Shown: positions 46,686 through 59,387, numbered from the stretch's first letter. The stretch: 64,000 bases of DNA from Nicotiana tabacum (GCF_000715075.1 NC_134097.1:125610997-125674996), one strand, 5' to 3'. Numbers and translations are program-made. Notes: a model not told the origin generated them from the letters alone.

Positions 46686-47640
46686 CCCGAGGCTCGTCGG
46701 GCTCTGGTTGTCCTAATAGTCCAGTTATTGAGGCATTCCCCTCTGCTTATAGCCTGTATGGAAGGACCTTCCTCCCCCTCCTCCTCGAGAACAACACAAC
46801 AGTCCATGTCATTGTCTTCTAGGAACAAGTTCTTCACCGCCGCAAGCGCTTTTTCTTTTTCTGTTCCATAAACAATGCCAGCCTATTGGAAAGTCTACTC
46901 CAAATGCGGTATTGGCCGCTCTAGTGGATAATAAGGACCGTGCCATGGTGGTGACCAGTTGTTGAATTCTTTCCAGGTGTACTCATATCCCAAATCGAAA
47001 GTAGTGCCATGTTTCTTGAGCTTTATGGGCTTAGTGATTCCTTGGAGATTCTTGCCGAGCCCCTTGCCAGGTTCGTACCCACTCCAATTCAGTATACTCT
47101 CGATCTTGTTATCCTACCATTTATACAGCATTTACCAGTTCAATGTGGTGGTAAGTCTCCCCACCTAGCTTCCTTCTTCCTTCGATTGACAAAATGGTCT
47201 GGCGACTGTATATAATGTTCTTATCGTCGCCATGAATGATCACCTCTTGATGATTCCATTCAAATTTTACTGCCTGATGCAGTGTTAATGCTACGGCCCT
47301 AGCGGCATGGATCCATGGTCGTCCCAATAGTAGGTTGTTTGATACTGGCACATCCATCACCTGGAAATCAACATCGAACCATGTTGGCCCCATTTGCAAG
47401 CATAGACTAATCTCCCCAATGGCGGACCTTTGAGAACCATCAAAAGCTTTCACATTGATAGCTCTGTCCTTTATCTCCTGTAGTCCTTTACCCAACTTCT
47501 TGAGTGTTACCAGTGGACAGATGTTGAGGCTGGACCCTCCATCGATCAGGATTCAGGTGATAAAATAGTCCTCGTATTGCACAGTGATGTACAGTGCCTT
47601 GTTGTGCCCCAGCCCCTCAGGTGGTAGCTCGCCCTCATGA
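46686..47640 (-). pseudogene. Element F protease and downstream spacer (broken)
   Basis: The aspartic protease active site reads LIDGGSSLNICP on the minus strand, Asp at 47541-47543, with a TGA two codons before it (47553-47555). The rest of the domain is in frame at 47121-47495 (INVKAFDGSQRSAIGEI, NNLLLGRPWIHAARAV). After it comes a spacer with an acidic run VLEEEGEGPS near 46780, leading to the donor site at 46685. Confidence 0.8.
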
Positions 47641-50240
47641 AAAGTGATCTTGTGGCTCTCCAACACTTTTCCTACCATGTTAGCCATTTCTCAGCCAGTG
47701 ATGTTGCTTGGTACGTATGCTTCACTCAGCACCTTCAGCAGAGCATTCTTGTATGCCTTGGAATTTTTTAGCAAAGCAAGAATGGAGATTTGCGTTGGTG
47801 TTTTGTTCAACTGGTCAATGACCGAGTATTCCTTGGCCTGTATCTTTCTCCAAAGATCGTCTGTACCTGTCTCAATGATGGGTGGCCGAGGCTTGCTTGC
47901 TTGACTCGGCTAAATGTTCCAGGGTATAAACTCTACCAGTTCTCTTCATACCCTGTGTGGCAATAGTCTCTTCGAACATAACCTTGCCTTTCCTTCTTTC
48001 CTCGGCTGTATAGTCCAAGGGTACAGCCTTTGTATGGAATGGTGTCATGGTCGACATTGCCACTGGGATCGGTGTGGCTATCCTTACTCCGAACGGAGCA
48101 CGTGCCTTGGGTGGTAAAATTGCAACTTCAAACGGTGCGGGTGCATTTGCCAAAGACATGAATTCGACCTCAATTGTCGCTGGTGTCTTTCCAGATGACG
48201 TTGCTTCAAACTCGAGTGGCACAGACATATTTACCTCAGCGTCCCCAGATGGCTGAATCTGGACTATGATTGGATTAAGAGTAACTATTGGCTTCTTTGG
48301 GTCATCACCTTCTGTGATCAACCCGATTGATCCCTCGGGGTCCCAGTCATCCTCTATTTCAATCATGTGAGTGCCTTCACCTTTATGATCTGGTAGAGGA
48401 TTATTGCGGACGTTTAGAGCAGGTTCCTTTGCCACAATAATCTTGTTATCAATAAAAGATTGTATCTTGTCTTTCAAGGAACGACACTCATCGATGGTGT
48501 CTCCCTTCATTTCGGAGTGGTATGCACGGGATTTGTTAGGGTTAACCCACTGAGAAGAGTTCTCAAGAGTTGCAGCAGGGATAAGGGTAATGTAACCAGC
48601 AGCTTTGTGTTTTTCATACAGCTGGTCAATGGGCTCAACAATGGTTGTATATTATTTTGGAGGTCTGCGATCAAAATTTGGCCGAGGTCTAGCGAAGTTT
48701 TGGTGGGCGGGAGGTGACTAATAGTGGTATTGTTTTGCATTGTAAGTTTGATAGACATGTGTGTGTTGGGTATATCTGGGCGAAGTAGGCTGATATGTGG
48801 GAGGTGGAGGTGATTGATAAGGTAGCGGTGGATCTTGGTAAGAGGGTTAGGGTTCTTGGCAGTTTGGAGTAGGCTAATATGTGAGTGGAGGTGTTGGGTA
48901 AGTTTGATATTTGATAGGAGATTTGGTCCTTTGTGCAACCATCACGACTCCTACGTCCCTTTTTTTGCACACACCACCGGACTGTAAAGCCTTATTTGTA
49001 GCTTGAAAGGCCTCGAAGTTTGTAACCATACCTCTTTTGCTACCCTCTTCAATTCTTTCACCCAGTTTGATAATGTCGGAAAATTTGTGGCTTTCAATCA
49101 TCATTACTCGTTCATAATATTGGGGGTCCTGAGCTCGGACAAAGAATTTGTTCATATGTTCCTCCTCTAAGGCGGGTCTGACCTTAGCAGCTTAGGACCT
49201 CCAACGAGTAGCATACTTACGAAACGTTTCTGTAGGCTTCTTCTTTAGATTCTGAATATAGAACACATCCGGCGCATTTTTTGTGTTAAACCTGAACTTG
49301 TTCATAAAGTCGAACGCATGCCTATCGAGCTTGACCATTTCTTCGGGTCTTGGCTGATGTACTAGGACAACGCTTTCAGACTCCTCATGAACAGCTTCAT
49401 GCGGATTCTCTCACCTTTCCCTACTCTAACCAGCTTATCACAGTATGTTCTCAAATGGACCCTTGGATCCTCTGTACCATCAAATATTTCGAACTTTGGA
49501 GGTTTGTACCCCTCGGGCAGTTCGACATCGGGCTGTATGCAAAGATCTTCATAGTTCAGCTCCTCAATTCCCTTGCTTTCTTCAACGCCTTGAATCCGGC
49601 TAGTCAATTTCTTAAGTTCCTCAGCCAGGTTCCTGATGAGCAGGTCTTTTTCATCAGACTCGGGTGTGCTTGAGATAGGTTGGGTGGAGTGTGGCATGGT
49701 CTCCATGTAGATGGGGGTGTTATGGTGGGTGTAAAAGTGGTCATTTGTGGTGTTTTGGAGTTTTGGGATGAGTAGCGGAGTGTTATTTGGGGTATGACAG
49801 GTGTTGCATTGGGTCTTTGGTGGATTAGTGTGAGGAGCGGGATGATTCTGTTGCTTTGGGATATTCTGAGGTGGTGTAGGGTTTTGAGTGTTGGGAAAAG
49901 TGATATCAGGGGTGCCGAGGGAAAATAACAAGCTTGCTAGATTCCGAACCTGATCGAGCTCTTATTTGAATTTCAACTGCTTTTGTTCAAGTTGGGATAC
50001 ATTCTCCTTAGGAACCTGAGTATCATGGCCATTGGCGGCCTCTGCCCGTTTAGTTGAATTCTCCTTTCTGACATTGTTCAAATCTTCCATTTTGCCTTTG
50101 TTCTTGTTTTTGACAGGACTAAGAGGAGGAGTGGGTGGAGGGCCCCTGGATCTCGTGGAATAGGATGATGTTGCCAGAGTGTACGAACTAACCTTTGGGG
50201 AGGGGGAATTATAAAACAAAAACAAAAATAAAAACAAAAG
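47641..50240 (-). pseudogene. Element F gag region (broken)
   Basis: Minus-strand segments in several frames: N-terminal Ser/Pro/Lys-rich part (49962-50237), capsid-like part (49362-49700: KDLLIRNLAEELKKLTSRI, YKPPKFEIFDGTEDP, LRTYCDKLVRVG), its continuation through 48874-49155 (RAQDPQYYERVMM, KFSDIIKLGERIEEG), a Pro/Tyr-rich spacer, then 47872-48510 with MKGDTIDECRSLKDKIQ and acidic linker WDPEGSI. This is the Gag pattern of Solanaceae Tat/Ogre elements. At least four frame breaks prevent translation. Confidence 0.8.
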
Positions 50241-50506
50241 GTAACCAAGTTAGTGAGGGTCATAAAAAGTATTGTAGTATTTAAACACATAGTGCGGGAA
50301 TTTAAATCATGTCCTAATTTGGGGACCTCTTTGTGCCCGAGGTAGGCCTAGCGACAAATTGATTTGGAGAACTTAGGATGCTAAATGCCTCATTTATTGA
50401 TAAAAAGTAGACGAATCCCAAATTGAGACTAAATAAACAGGAAATAAAAAATCACTGATGGCCATTGGCCTTATTACATTTACAAAGCGAAAAGAAAAAC
50501 TCATAT
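50241..50506 (-). other. Gap between ORF1 and gag of element F
   Basis: No coding signature; A-rich on the plus strand near 50210-50245. It probably corresponds to the untranslated spacer separating ORF1 from gag. Confidence 0.5.
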
Positions 50507-51064
50507 CTACTTGGTCCCAGAAAGACCTTCCCCAGATTCGGCATCCTTGGCTCCGTCAAACAACTTTCCCAACTCACGAAGTCCCAGCAATACGTAGGCC
50601 CTGGCTAGATGTCCGCCGTCGGTTCCTTCAGGATTTTGGCAGTCTTCGACCCTCTTGAGAAACATTCTCTCCAACTCCACTATGCCCCGCTCCAAGTATC
50701 CCAGTCGCTTGTTAGCACTGACAGCCATGTCCTTCCATTCCTCAATTATCTTCTGGCTGGACTCTTGTATCTCACGGTGTTCGCTTTCATATTCCTGGAT
50801 ACTTTTGCGCAGTTGGTTGTATTTGACCTGTGCCTCAGCCCTTTCATCTATGATCCTGTGACCTCGAGCAAACCCTGGCTGGCCCAGACCATCGTGATTG
50901 TCTTCCAACCAACCTGAGTAGAAAGGAGCGCAACCAGCATGATAGTTGTCTGGCTCGATGGTATCTCTCCCCATTATGATCTTGCAGTGCCACATATGCT
51001 AATCTTGGCACTTGTAAGGGTTGTCATCATTCTGGAAGCCAGCCTGGAAATGACTCATCTTATC
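50507..51064 (-). pseudogene. Element F ORF1, C-terminal part
   Basis: 162 codons open from 50995 (GRDTIEPDNYHAGCAPFY, then a charged heptad-like stretch QVKYNQLRKSIQEYESEH that looks like a coiled coil). Just upstream a TAG near 51000 replaces a Gln codon, and MSHFQAGFQNDDNPYKC reaches the element G insertion at 51064. The reading continues at 63471. ORF1 upstream of gag is characteristic of Ogre; its function is not known. The natural end is the stop at 50507-50509. Confidence 0.75.
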
Positions 51065-53073
51065 TGTAAGGCCCCGTGAAAACTTGTGCTCAAAACCCGG
51101 TAGTTCGGACCTTTTGTACTAATCTATGCTATAAAAAGTCAAGAAATACTGTTTTCCAGAAAATGTGATTTTGCGGTCTAGAATGCAGTCGCATATCAGG
51201 TATGCGGACTGCATAATCGCCGCAAAGTGAGTCAGTGTGTTGGTCGAATTGGAGATTAAATTTGAGACCTGATATGCGATCGCATAACCGATATGCAGAC
51301 CGCATAGTCGTCCGCAGACCGCATTTCCACTCTGCGATCGCAAAGTGCGATCGCATACTTAACCCGGGCTCAAATTTTCTAAATTTTAAACCCGACCCCT
51401 TTTTCAATAAAACACCCCAGCCCCTTATTTTAACCTATTTTCTGAACAAAACTAGAGAGAGGGAAGAGAGGATTCTTGAGAGAGAAAGTCTTGTCTCCAT
51501 CAATTTGATTTTTCAAAGTCACTCAGGCCGGGGAATTTCAAGTAATTGTCTTCATCTCCGTTCTTGAAGGTAAAATCCCCAACCCTTTTTCATTGTTTTC
51601 AGATTTAAACAGAAAGGGGGACTCTCATGCGCTAATTCTTGAAAATGGAAGTTGAGATACACATGCATGTCCTTTAAAACCTAGAATCTAGTAAGAGGAA
51701 TTGGGTAGAACTAAAGATTTGCATAAGAGGGGTTGGAAACCTAAGTAAGTTCGGGCTGAGTTTGTGAACCTCAATTCTAAGTTATATGTGCTAACTTGTG
51801 AACTAGATTGACGGTACTAGGCTGTTGGTGAATTGGAAGTAGAAGTTAAAAAGGGAATTCGACTCCAGGTATGTATGGCTAACTTTAACCTTTGTAAAGT
51901 CACCTTGTTGGTGTATGAGTAATTGGTATGTGTTACTTATGTGGACTATTTGTGAAATTCCTGTGTTTATGTGCCTTGAACGTTGTTGGTTAAGTTTTCC
52001 GTTATTGTGGTATGAGTAAAATGGCAGTAACATAAGTGTGTGTGGGTATGAATGTGTTACGTGGTAAGAGCTGTGAAACAAACGATGGAAAGAAATCGTA
52101 ATTGATACAATTGTGCCAATATCATACGTGACTTGTTGTGGGCAATTATCGTTGTGACTTGAATTGTGTACGGGTTATTGTATATGTTGGAATTGTTATT
52201 GATGTTTATGAACACTCTTTGTGAATTTTTGTTGTTGTTGTGTGAAATATGATTGACCGGTGCGATCGGGTTGCGCGCCGCAACATAAAGTAATAAGGTG
52301 TGGGTTATGGTGATAAGGGTGGCCGAGGTAATAAGGGTGGAAAAGTGATCGAAATCACTATTGAAATAAAAATATGTGAAAGTTGTGAAACCATTGATGT
52401 GATGAAATAATGTTGAAAGGGGAAAAGGAGAGATTATGGAGTTGTTTGGCTCTGGTTGTTCCTTTCATGTGCATTTGATTGTTGATTCTATTACTGTTTG
52501 TTATTTGTGTACTTCTTGATTTTACTTGGGGTAAAGTTTGTTTATACATACCAGTACAATTCAAATGTACTGACGTCCCTTTTGCCGGGGGCGCTACATT
52601 CGTGTTATGATTGTAGGTGGTTCCATAACAGGTACTTTAGACCACCGACATTAGCACTCCTTCACCTCCCGTCAGCTGAATTGGTGAGCCCCTTTCCACT
52701 CAGGGCCCTACGTGGCTCATGCCACTTTTCTTCCCGGAGTCTTATTTTGGTATTTGTGTAAGGTATAGCCGGAGCCTTGTTGCTGGAATTTTCGTATTAT
52801 TCTTCAGTTATATTTAGAGGCTCCGTAGACAGGAAACGTAAGTTATGTACTTATGTATTTTGGGCAGTATAACTTGTAAACCACGCTAGGTAACTATGTA
52901 CGTTATGTAAATCTCGTACGAATGTGTTTAAATTTATAAATGGCTATTTCACTTGGTTAATGGGTGATGGAAACGCAGGGTATCACGTGGAATAGGAAAG
53001 GCACCCAAGTTCGCTTGGCTGGGAGCCACCCGGTCGAGCGCTGATCGCACCCCTCGGTTTTTGGGGCGTGACA
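51065..53073 (+). repeat. Element G 5' LTR
   Basis: 2009 bp. CG palindrome cluster at 51165-51365 with TGCGATCGCA and CCGCAGACCGCAT. One GTTGC-GCGCC-GCAAC hairpin at about 52268-52282. Central conserved stem CAGTACA (52552-52558) with TGTACTG (52566-52572), loop of 7 nt. Compared with the 3' LTR, the palindrome cluster has lost a segment of about 125-160 bp. Confidence 0.92.
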
Positions 53074-53077
53074 AACT

Positions 53078-53095
53078 TGGTATCATAGCCTAAGG
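53078..53095 (+). other. Element G primer-binding site
   Basis: TGGTATCATAGCCTAAGG four bases after the LTR end. The first eight bases agree with initiator Met tRNA; the rest (CATAGC for CAGAGC) differ by one base from the tRNA complement over the 12-base core. Confidence 0.78.
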
Positions 53096-53110
53096 TTTTA
53101 AAGTGTCCTA

Positions 53111-55807
53111 TGTCACGACCCAAACTGGAGGGCCATGACTAGCACCCGACCACACTTGCCGAGCACCAACGTACATTTCATTTAACCTTCATTATTATCT
53201 TTTAGGGCTGACGAGATCAATATAAATGGTAGACCTAGATCATGGAAAATCAGCAATAAAATATGACGGCATGAACATACATAGTAGGGGATGACCAGAC
53301 AATCAAGAAACTACATATAAGGTATGAGCTACCACACTACTATGAAAGACTATACAACAAAAACTAGCCGACAAGGCATACCAAACTATACATGAGTCGA
53401 CACCTGTCTATGAGCCTCTAAAGGAACATAAGTGCTGCAACATAGCCGGAATAGGGCCCCGACATACCCATAATGTCTATAACAAAAATGCATACCAAGA
53501 CCAAGGCAAGTCCGGAGAAGGGATCTCGCCAATCACCGCTGAACTGGACAGCCTACTGTGGTGGGGAAGCTGCACCTGCCTGTCTATCAGGACCTGCAGC
53601 ACGACATGCAGCGTCCACAAATAAAAGGACGTTAGTACGAATAAAGTACTGAGTATGTAAGGCAGGGAACCATAAATACGATCAGTAATGTAAGCAAGGA
53701 TAGAGAATATACAACCTGTAACATCTTAGTACCTCTGAGGGCTACTGACATGAAATGCATGATACATATGTATAAATACATAAACCTTTAAAACATTCGC
53801 CTCTGTGGGCATCATCATCATCATATCGTACCCGGCCATAATAGGCTCGGTAAAAAAATGTACCCGGCCATCATAAGGCTCGGTAGAATCGTACCCGGCC
53901 ACGTGGAGCTCGGTAAAACCCAACTGATCAGTGGTTGCACAATAGGTGCCATACCCGGCCAACTATAGCGTGGCTCGGTAGAGTAAAATAGATACATATA
54001 TATAATGCATGCTCGACTCATGGAATCACATTCTAAACCTGTCGGAGTGACGTAAGGTCGGTATCCTCTGTACACGTTATTAGGACTAACTCTTCACTAT
54101 GAACCTTATAAGAATCAGGAAGTACCAACAACATTGATAACATAAGAATAAGAGAAGCAACATTAACATCAATCGTTCCATAAGAGGGAAAACAATGTAA
54201 GTACTGCTAGCTTCTAAGAGTAGAGTATCTTGGAAGCTCGTTCATTAATTATGTCCAATTGGAGTCGTGCAAAAGAAGGAAAGGGATAGCCTCACATACC
54301 TTGTATATACTGCCCCAATCTCAAGCTATGCAATTGTCAAAACTCCTTAGTCTACAATAAGAGAAACGATACTATCGTTATCATTTAAGCGTCATAACTA
54401 TTATGTATCGACCACAACCTATTTTACGATGAAACGGAAAGCACCTCCCCTATATATATGACCTCACACCATTCAAAACCGTCACCAAACAGCCCAAACA
54501 ACATCAATAATAAATATATTGAGCCTCCCAAAATAGTCCACACACAGCCTAATAACTCCATACATACGACGACCACCATAGTCGTGTCAAACAACCTGGA
54601 AATGTTACGAATAACTATCAGCCCATAACCCTACATATATAAATGGTGTTTCTCCACACCCTTCCTCCTCAAAAACTCCACAAAACAGTAGTAAAATACG
54701 CAGCCCAACAGCAACGCAAAACAGTCCACAAAACAATAACATTACTACCAAGCCTTTCGATATATATTTCACAAGTTCTAGCTTCAATGGCTTAGCCGCA
54801 ACTTGGATAATCTTAAATACATATAGAGTAAGAGGTTCCTTACCTTTATACAGAAATAACAAATCCAATTTGACCTTAAATTTCCATGAAATATCCCTCC
54901 AATGCTGTCACAACAACAAAAAAGCGAAACTAGCGATCAATTAGTGTTTTTCGGCACTAGAATCACTTTAGAAGGCTTGAAATCACCTAGGATTGATATT
55001 AATAACATGAGGGAGTATTTACAGAACATAAACCCTTTAAAACAACCTCCCACAAGAGCTGGAACGACACAAAAATGAGCAACAACAAGAAGAACAAGAG
55101 ACTTACTAGCGCCACGGAATTTCCGACACTTGATTTGTGTTGTTTGCCCTTTTTTTGGGTCTTGAATCTTGAGAGAACCTTGATAGGATGTTCCTAGGGT
55201 TCTAAGGTATGAAAATAGTGAGAAGAAATGACTTAAAATGGGTTGGAGGCATCCTATATAGTCCCAAATATCTTAAACTGCTTTAGTGGGCCCCATAGAG
55301 AGGTGCTTGGCGCAGTCTCATGAAAATGCAAATATCTCTCTACTCCGAGATCGTATCGATGAACGGTTTAATTCATTGGAAACTAGACTCATAGATCTTT
55401 AATTTTGTTTGTATATCACCCGTAATTCCTTGTAAATTAGGAGAAAAGATTAGAAACATTTGAACTAATGTTTAAGTAAAATTATGAACCTAAGTTGCGA
55501 CAACTTTTGTCGACTTTTGTTTCATAACTCGTTTGACTTCAAGACTTATGATACGGATATTATATGATTAAAATACCTTAATAAATGAACTCTTGAGTGT
55601 ATTAAGCACCGCTAGATTACTTGAAAATACGAGTTACAACATCCTTGATTCATTTAACTTCTAATACTTGTTAATCACCCTTATACACTCTTGTATCACT
55701 TAAGACCAATAGGATTGACTTCTTATCATCTCAAAGATAATTCCTTCTTGGATTTATGTTAACTAATATATGGCATGAACTAACACATGTGGATATGGGT
55801 TGTAACA
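53111..55807 (-). mobile_element. Solo LTR H, minus strand, in element G leader
   Basis: 2697 bp, bounded by TGTCACGACCC on the left and GGGTTGTAACA on the right, i.e. an LTR TGTTACAACCC...GGGTCGTGACA on the minus strand. Perfect flanking duplication TCCTA (53106-53110 and 55808-55812). No internal region remains, so it arose by LTR-LTR recombination. It contains repeated hairpins TACCGAGCC-N7-GGCCGGGTA (53826-53985) and the conserved AGTAC/GTACT stem (53634-53650). ORFs inside have no domain signature. Confidence 0.92.
53826..53985 (-). repeat. Hairpin array in solo LTR H
   Basis: Four units of TACCC-GGCC...GGCTCGGTA (plus orientation) with spacers of 20-50 bp. Each folds as a stem of four plus three pairs with a small internal mismatch. 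It lies in the same place relative to the conserved module as the GCACG and GTTGC arrays of the other LTR families. Confidence 0.75.
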
Positions 55808-55812
55808 TCCTA

Positions 55813-55995
55813 GGATGTCTCGGAGCCGTGTCTAGTAGAGTCCTCCTTATCGGTGTGTTGTCGACCACATCTATAAGTTGGAGGCTACATAGTAATTTAG
55901 GAAATTACCTTCTTCTTTGTTACTCTATATCATGCAGTGAAGTGAAAAGTATAAGTATTTACATCTAACTCGTGCTCTGTTCTAAATTTTCAGTA
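55813..55995 (+). other. Element G leader downstream of solo LTR H
   Basis: GGATGTCTCGGAGCCGTGTC and following sequence is leader typical of this chromovirus group, continuing from 53074-53110 once H is removed. No ORF of note. The first gag ATG is at 55996. Confidence 0.7.
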
Positions 55996-57369
55996 ATGGC
56001 ACCTAAAAAGAGAGCTAGACTCGGCCTCGGGGCCAATACCACCCCAAGTGTAGCTGTGAATCATGTACCTGATGCTGTGGGTGAGAGTGACTCCCTGGTC
56101 GCAAATCTACCTGGCCCATCTATTCCAGATCCAAGTATTCCTGCTCCAGCTGCGGCAGAGGGTGCTACCATCCCTCCCGCTGATATTCTTGATCTTGATG
56201 CAATTCCAGCTTCCGGTCCCGGGGTTTCTGATGGGGACCTTAGAAGAGCCATCCATATGTTGACCAAGTTAGTGGCCGCTCAGGCCCAGAAATCTCATGA
56301 TGCCCCTGCACCCCCCAGTGGACAGGGAGATTCCGCCAGCTCCAAAGTCAACCAGTTTCTGCGGTTGGCCCCTCCAGAGTTTACGGGCACAGAACCAGAA
56401 GTCGATCCACATGAATTCCTTGATGAAATGTATAAGACCCTTCGAGTGATGAAGGCTACAGAGACGGAAGGGGTTGAGTTGGCTTCATACAGGTTGAGGA
56501 GAGTAGCGTATTCGTGGTTTGAGATGTGGGAGGATTCCTGTGGGGAGGGAAGACCTCCGGCTAGATGGGATGAGTTTGTAGATGCATTCGTGGACCACTT
56601 CTTGCCTGCCAAGACAATGGCGGCCCGTAACACAGAGTTTGTGGTCCTCAAACAGGGCAGTATGAGTGTTTGGGAGTACCACATGGAGTTTGTGAGGTTG
56701 TCCAAGTATGCTCCTCAGTTAGTGTTGACCATGGATGCTCGAATTCGGCGATTCGTTCAGGGTCTTAGTCCTTTGGTGGTGAATGAGGCTGCTACAGCGG
56801 CCTTACACTCAGATATGAATTATGGGAAGATTGTGGGGTTCGCTCAGGCCACAGAGGCTAGAAATTTGAAAATACGGGCAGAAAGGGAGAGTAGCAGCAG
56901 GGCCCGATCAGCGGGTTACTTAGGGAGACCAGTTCCGGGGAGAGGGCCATCAGGGTCGTCCCAGTCATATGCCCAGTCCTCAGCAAGTGCACCGCCATCG
57001 ATGCATAGTTATTAGCAGGGTAGTCACTTGAGGTCAGGTTCAGACAGTAGGAGACCCCATCATTCCGGTCATCCCAGAGGGAGATCACTGCAGCAGGGGA
57101 GGGCTTCATGCCCCAAGTCTGGGAGGTTCCATTCCGAGACTTGTTATTTGGATATTCCGGTGTGTTATAGATGCGGGGCGAGAGGTCATATCCAGTGGGA
57201 CTGTCGTGCGCCCAGTCAGGGCATGGGTGGGGGATTTGCTCAGTCATCCAGTTCTTCAGCTGCCACATCATCCGTGCATCCTCCAGCCCCAGCAGGGCGC
57301 GATGTAGTTAGGGGTGGAGCTCGTGGTAGAGGTGTATCCAGCCAGTTTTACGCCTTGAGTGGTCGCTAG
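55996..57369 (+). pseudogene. Element G gag (two stop codons)
   Basis: Start ATG 55996 (APKKRARLGLG); an in-frame ATG at 55972 is less likely because it precedes the conserved MAPKK opening. Capsid region about 56340-56870 (NQFLRLAPPEFTGTEPEVDP, YSWFEMWEDS, WDEFVDAFVDHFLP). TAG at 57013-57015 interrupts a Gln/Ser-rich linker. The zinc knuckle CYRCGARGHIQWDC (57163-57204) is intact. A second TAG at 57367-57369 separates gag from pol. Both stops look like former CAG codons. Family certain; expression as a full protein not expected. Confidence 0.9.
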
Positions 57370-59384
57370 AGTACAGAGGCCTCCCCAGATGTTGCTACAG
57401 GTATCTTGTCTGTTCAGGCCATTGATTGTTATGCTCTTATTGATCCGGGGTCATCTTTGTCTTGTGTCACCCCATTCATTGCTTCAAGTTTTGAGGTAGA
57501 ACCCGAACAGCTTCATGAGTCGTTCTCTGTATCGACTCCGGTTGGTGATTCTATTACAGCCGCGCGAGTTTATAGGAATTACGTTGTCATGGTATGTGGT
57601 CGTGCTACCACGGCCGATCTTATTGAGCTTGAAATGGTGGATTTTGATGTGATTATGGGAATGGACTGGCTTTATTCTTGCTTTGCTAAACTTGACTGCA
57701 GAACGAGAGTCATGAGGCTTGAGTTCCCTAATGAGCTGGTTATTGAGTGGAAGGGAAATGGTGTGGTGCCGAAAGGTAGTTTTATTTCCTACCTTAAGGC
57801 TTCGAAGATGATCGGGAAGGGGTGTATCTACCATTTGGTCCGAGTGGCGGACACTACTTCAAAAGTGTTTGTCCCCGAGTCCGTGCCAGTCGTGAAGGAG
57901 TTTCTTGAAGTGTTTCCGGACAAGCTTCATGGGATCCCGCCAGATAGGGAGATTGATTTCGGGATTGATGTATTGCCAGATACGCAACCGATATCTATTC
58001 CACCATACAAAATGGCGCCAGCGGAGTTGAGAGAGTTAAAGGAACAACTGAAGGATTTATTAGAAAAGGGGTTCATACAGCCAAGTGTGTCACCGCGGGG
58101 TGCCCCGGTTCTTTTTGTCAGAAAGAAGGATGGGTCGCTCGGGATGTGTATTGATTATCGGCAGCTTAACAAGGTCACCATCAAGAATAAGTATCCTTTG
58201 CCTCGGATAGATGATTTGTTCGACCAATTACAAGGTGCGAGGTTCTTTTCCAAAATTGATCTACGGTCCAGGTATCACCAATTGAAGATCAGAGAACAGG
58301 ATATTCCTAAGACCGCTTTCAAAACTCGCTATGGTCACTTTGAATTCTTGGTCATGTCTTTTGGGCTAACTAACGCCCCGGCAACTTTCATGGATCTTAT
58401 GAATCGGGTCTTCAAGTCATTTCTAGACTCCTTTGTGATTGTTTTCATTGATGACATACTTGTTTATTCGTGGAGCTGGGAGGATCGTGCCGATCACCTC
58501 AGGGCAGTTCTGCAGACCCTTTATCAGCACCAGTTGTATGCTAAATTTTCAAAATGTGAATTTTGGTTGGAGTCCGTTACCTTTCTAGGCCATGTTGTTT
58601 CCAGTGAAGGGATTCAGGTGGATCCCCAGAAGATTGCAGTAGTAAAAGATTGGCCTAGACCCACGACCCCGATGGAGATCCGTAGCTTCTTGGGTTTAGC
58701 GGGGTATTATCGGAGGTTTGTGGAGGGATTCTCTACCCTCGCCTCCCCTTTGACTAAGTTGATGCAGAAAGCGGTTAAGTTCCAATGGTCCGACGCTTGT
58801 GAGAAATGTTTTCAGGAATTGAAGTCGAGATTGACCTCGGCGCCGATATTGACCTTTCCGGAAGGCACGGAAGGATTTGTGGTTTATTGTGATGCCTCCA
58901 GGGTCGGTTTGGGGTGTGTGTTGATGCAACATGGGAAGGTTATCGTGTATGCTTCAAGGCAACTCAAGAATCACGAGAAGAATTATCCGACGCATGATTT
59001 GGAGCTTGCGGTAGTTGTATTTGCCTTGAAAATATGGCAGCATTATCTTTATGGGGTCCATGTGGATGTGTTCTCGGACCACAAGAGTCTCCAATATTTG
59101 TTCAAGCAGAAGGAGTTGAATTTAAGGCAACGGCTGTGGCTAGATTGATTCAGGATTATGATATGGATATTTTATACCATCCAGGGAAGGCGAATGTGGT
59201 GGCCGATGCTCTCAGTCGGAAGTCCCTGGGTAGTTTGGCTTATTTGGGAGCGGATCAGAAGCCTTTGGCTCGGGAGGTTTATCAATTGGCCAGTCTGGGG
59301 GTTCGTATTTCGACCTCAGACGAGGGGAAGGTTATGGTGCGTAATGGAGCAGAATCGTCACTGGTAGCGGAAGTCAAGGAAAAG
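57370..59384 (+). pseudogene. Element G pol, protease-RT-RNase H (nearly intact, one frameshift)
   Basis: Open from 57370 to 59148. The protease motif [14 protein letters not shown] has its Asp at 57442-57444. RT spans about 57990-58640: [20 protein letters not shown], then [12 protein letters not shown] with catalytic Asp pair at 58450-58455. RNase H follows ([14 protein letters not shown] near 58879, [17 protein letters not shown] near 59073). A one-base deletion at about 59144 shifts the frame; the sequence goes on in the next frame ([21 protein letters not shown], 59151-59213) to a TAG at 59385. All catalytic residues are present, unlike elements A and B. Confidence 0.9.
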
Positions 59385-59387
59385 TAG

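Noticed and set aside
54605..54868. 87-codon hydrophobic minus-strand ORF in solo LTR H
   Set aside because: Inside an LTR bounded by a target duplication; no signal of a real membrane protein gene beyond low-complexity hydrophobic codons.
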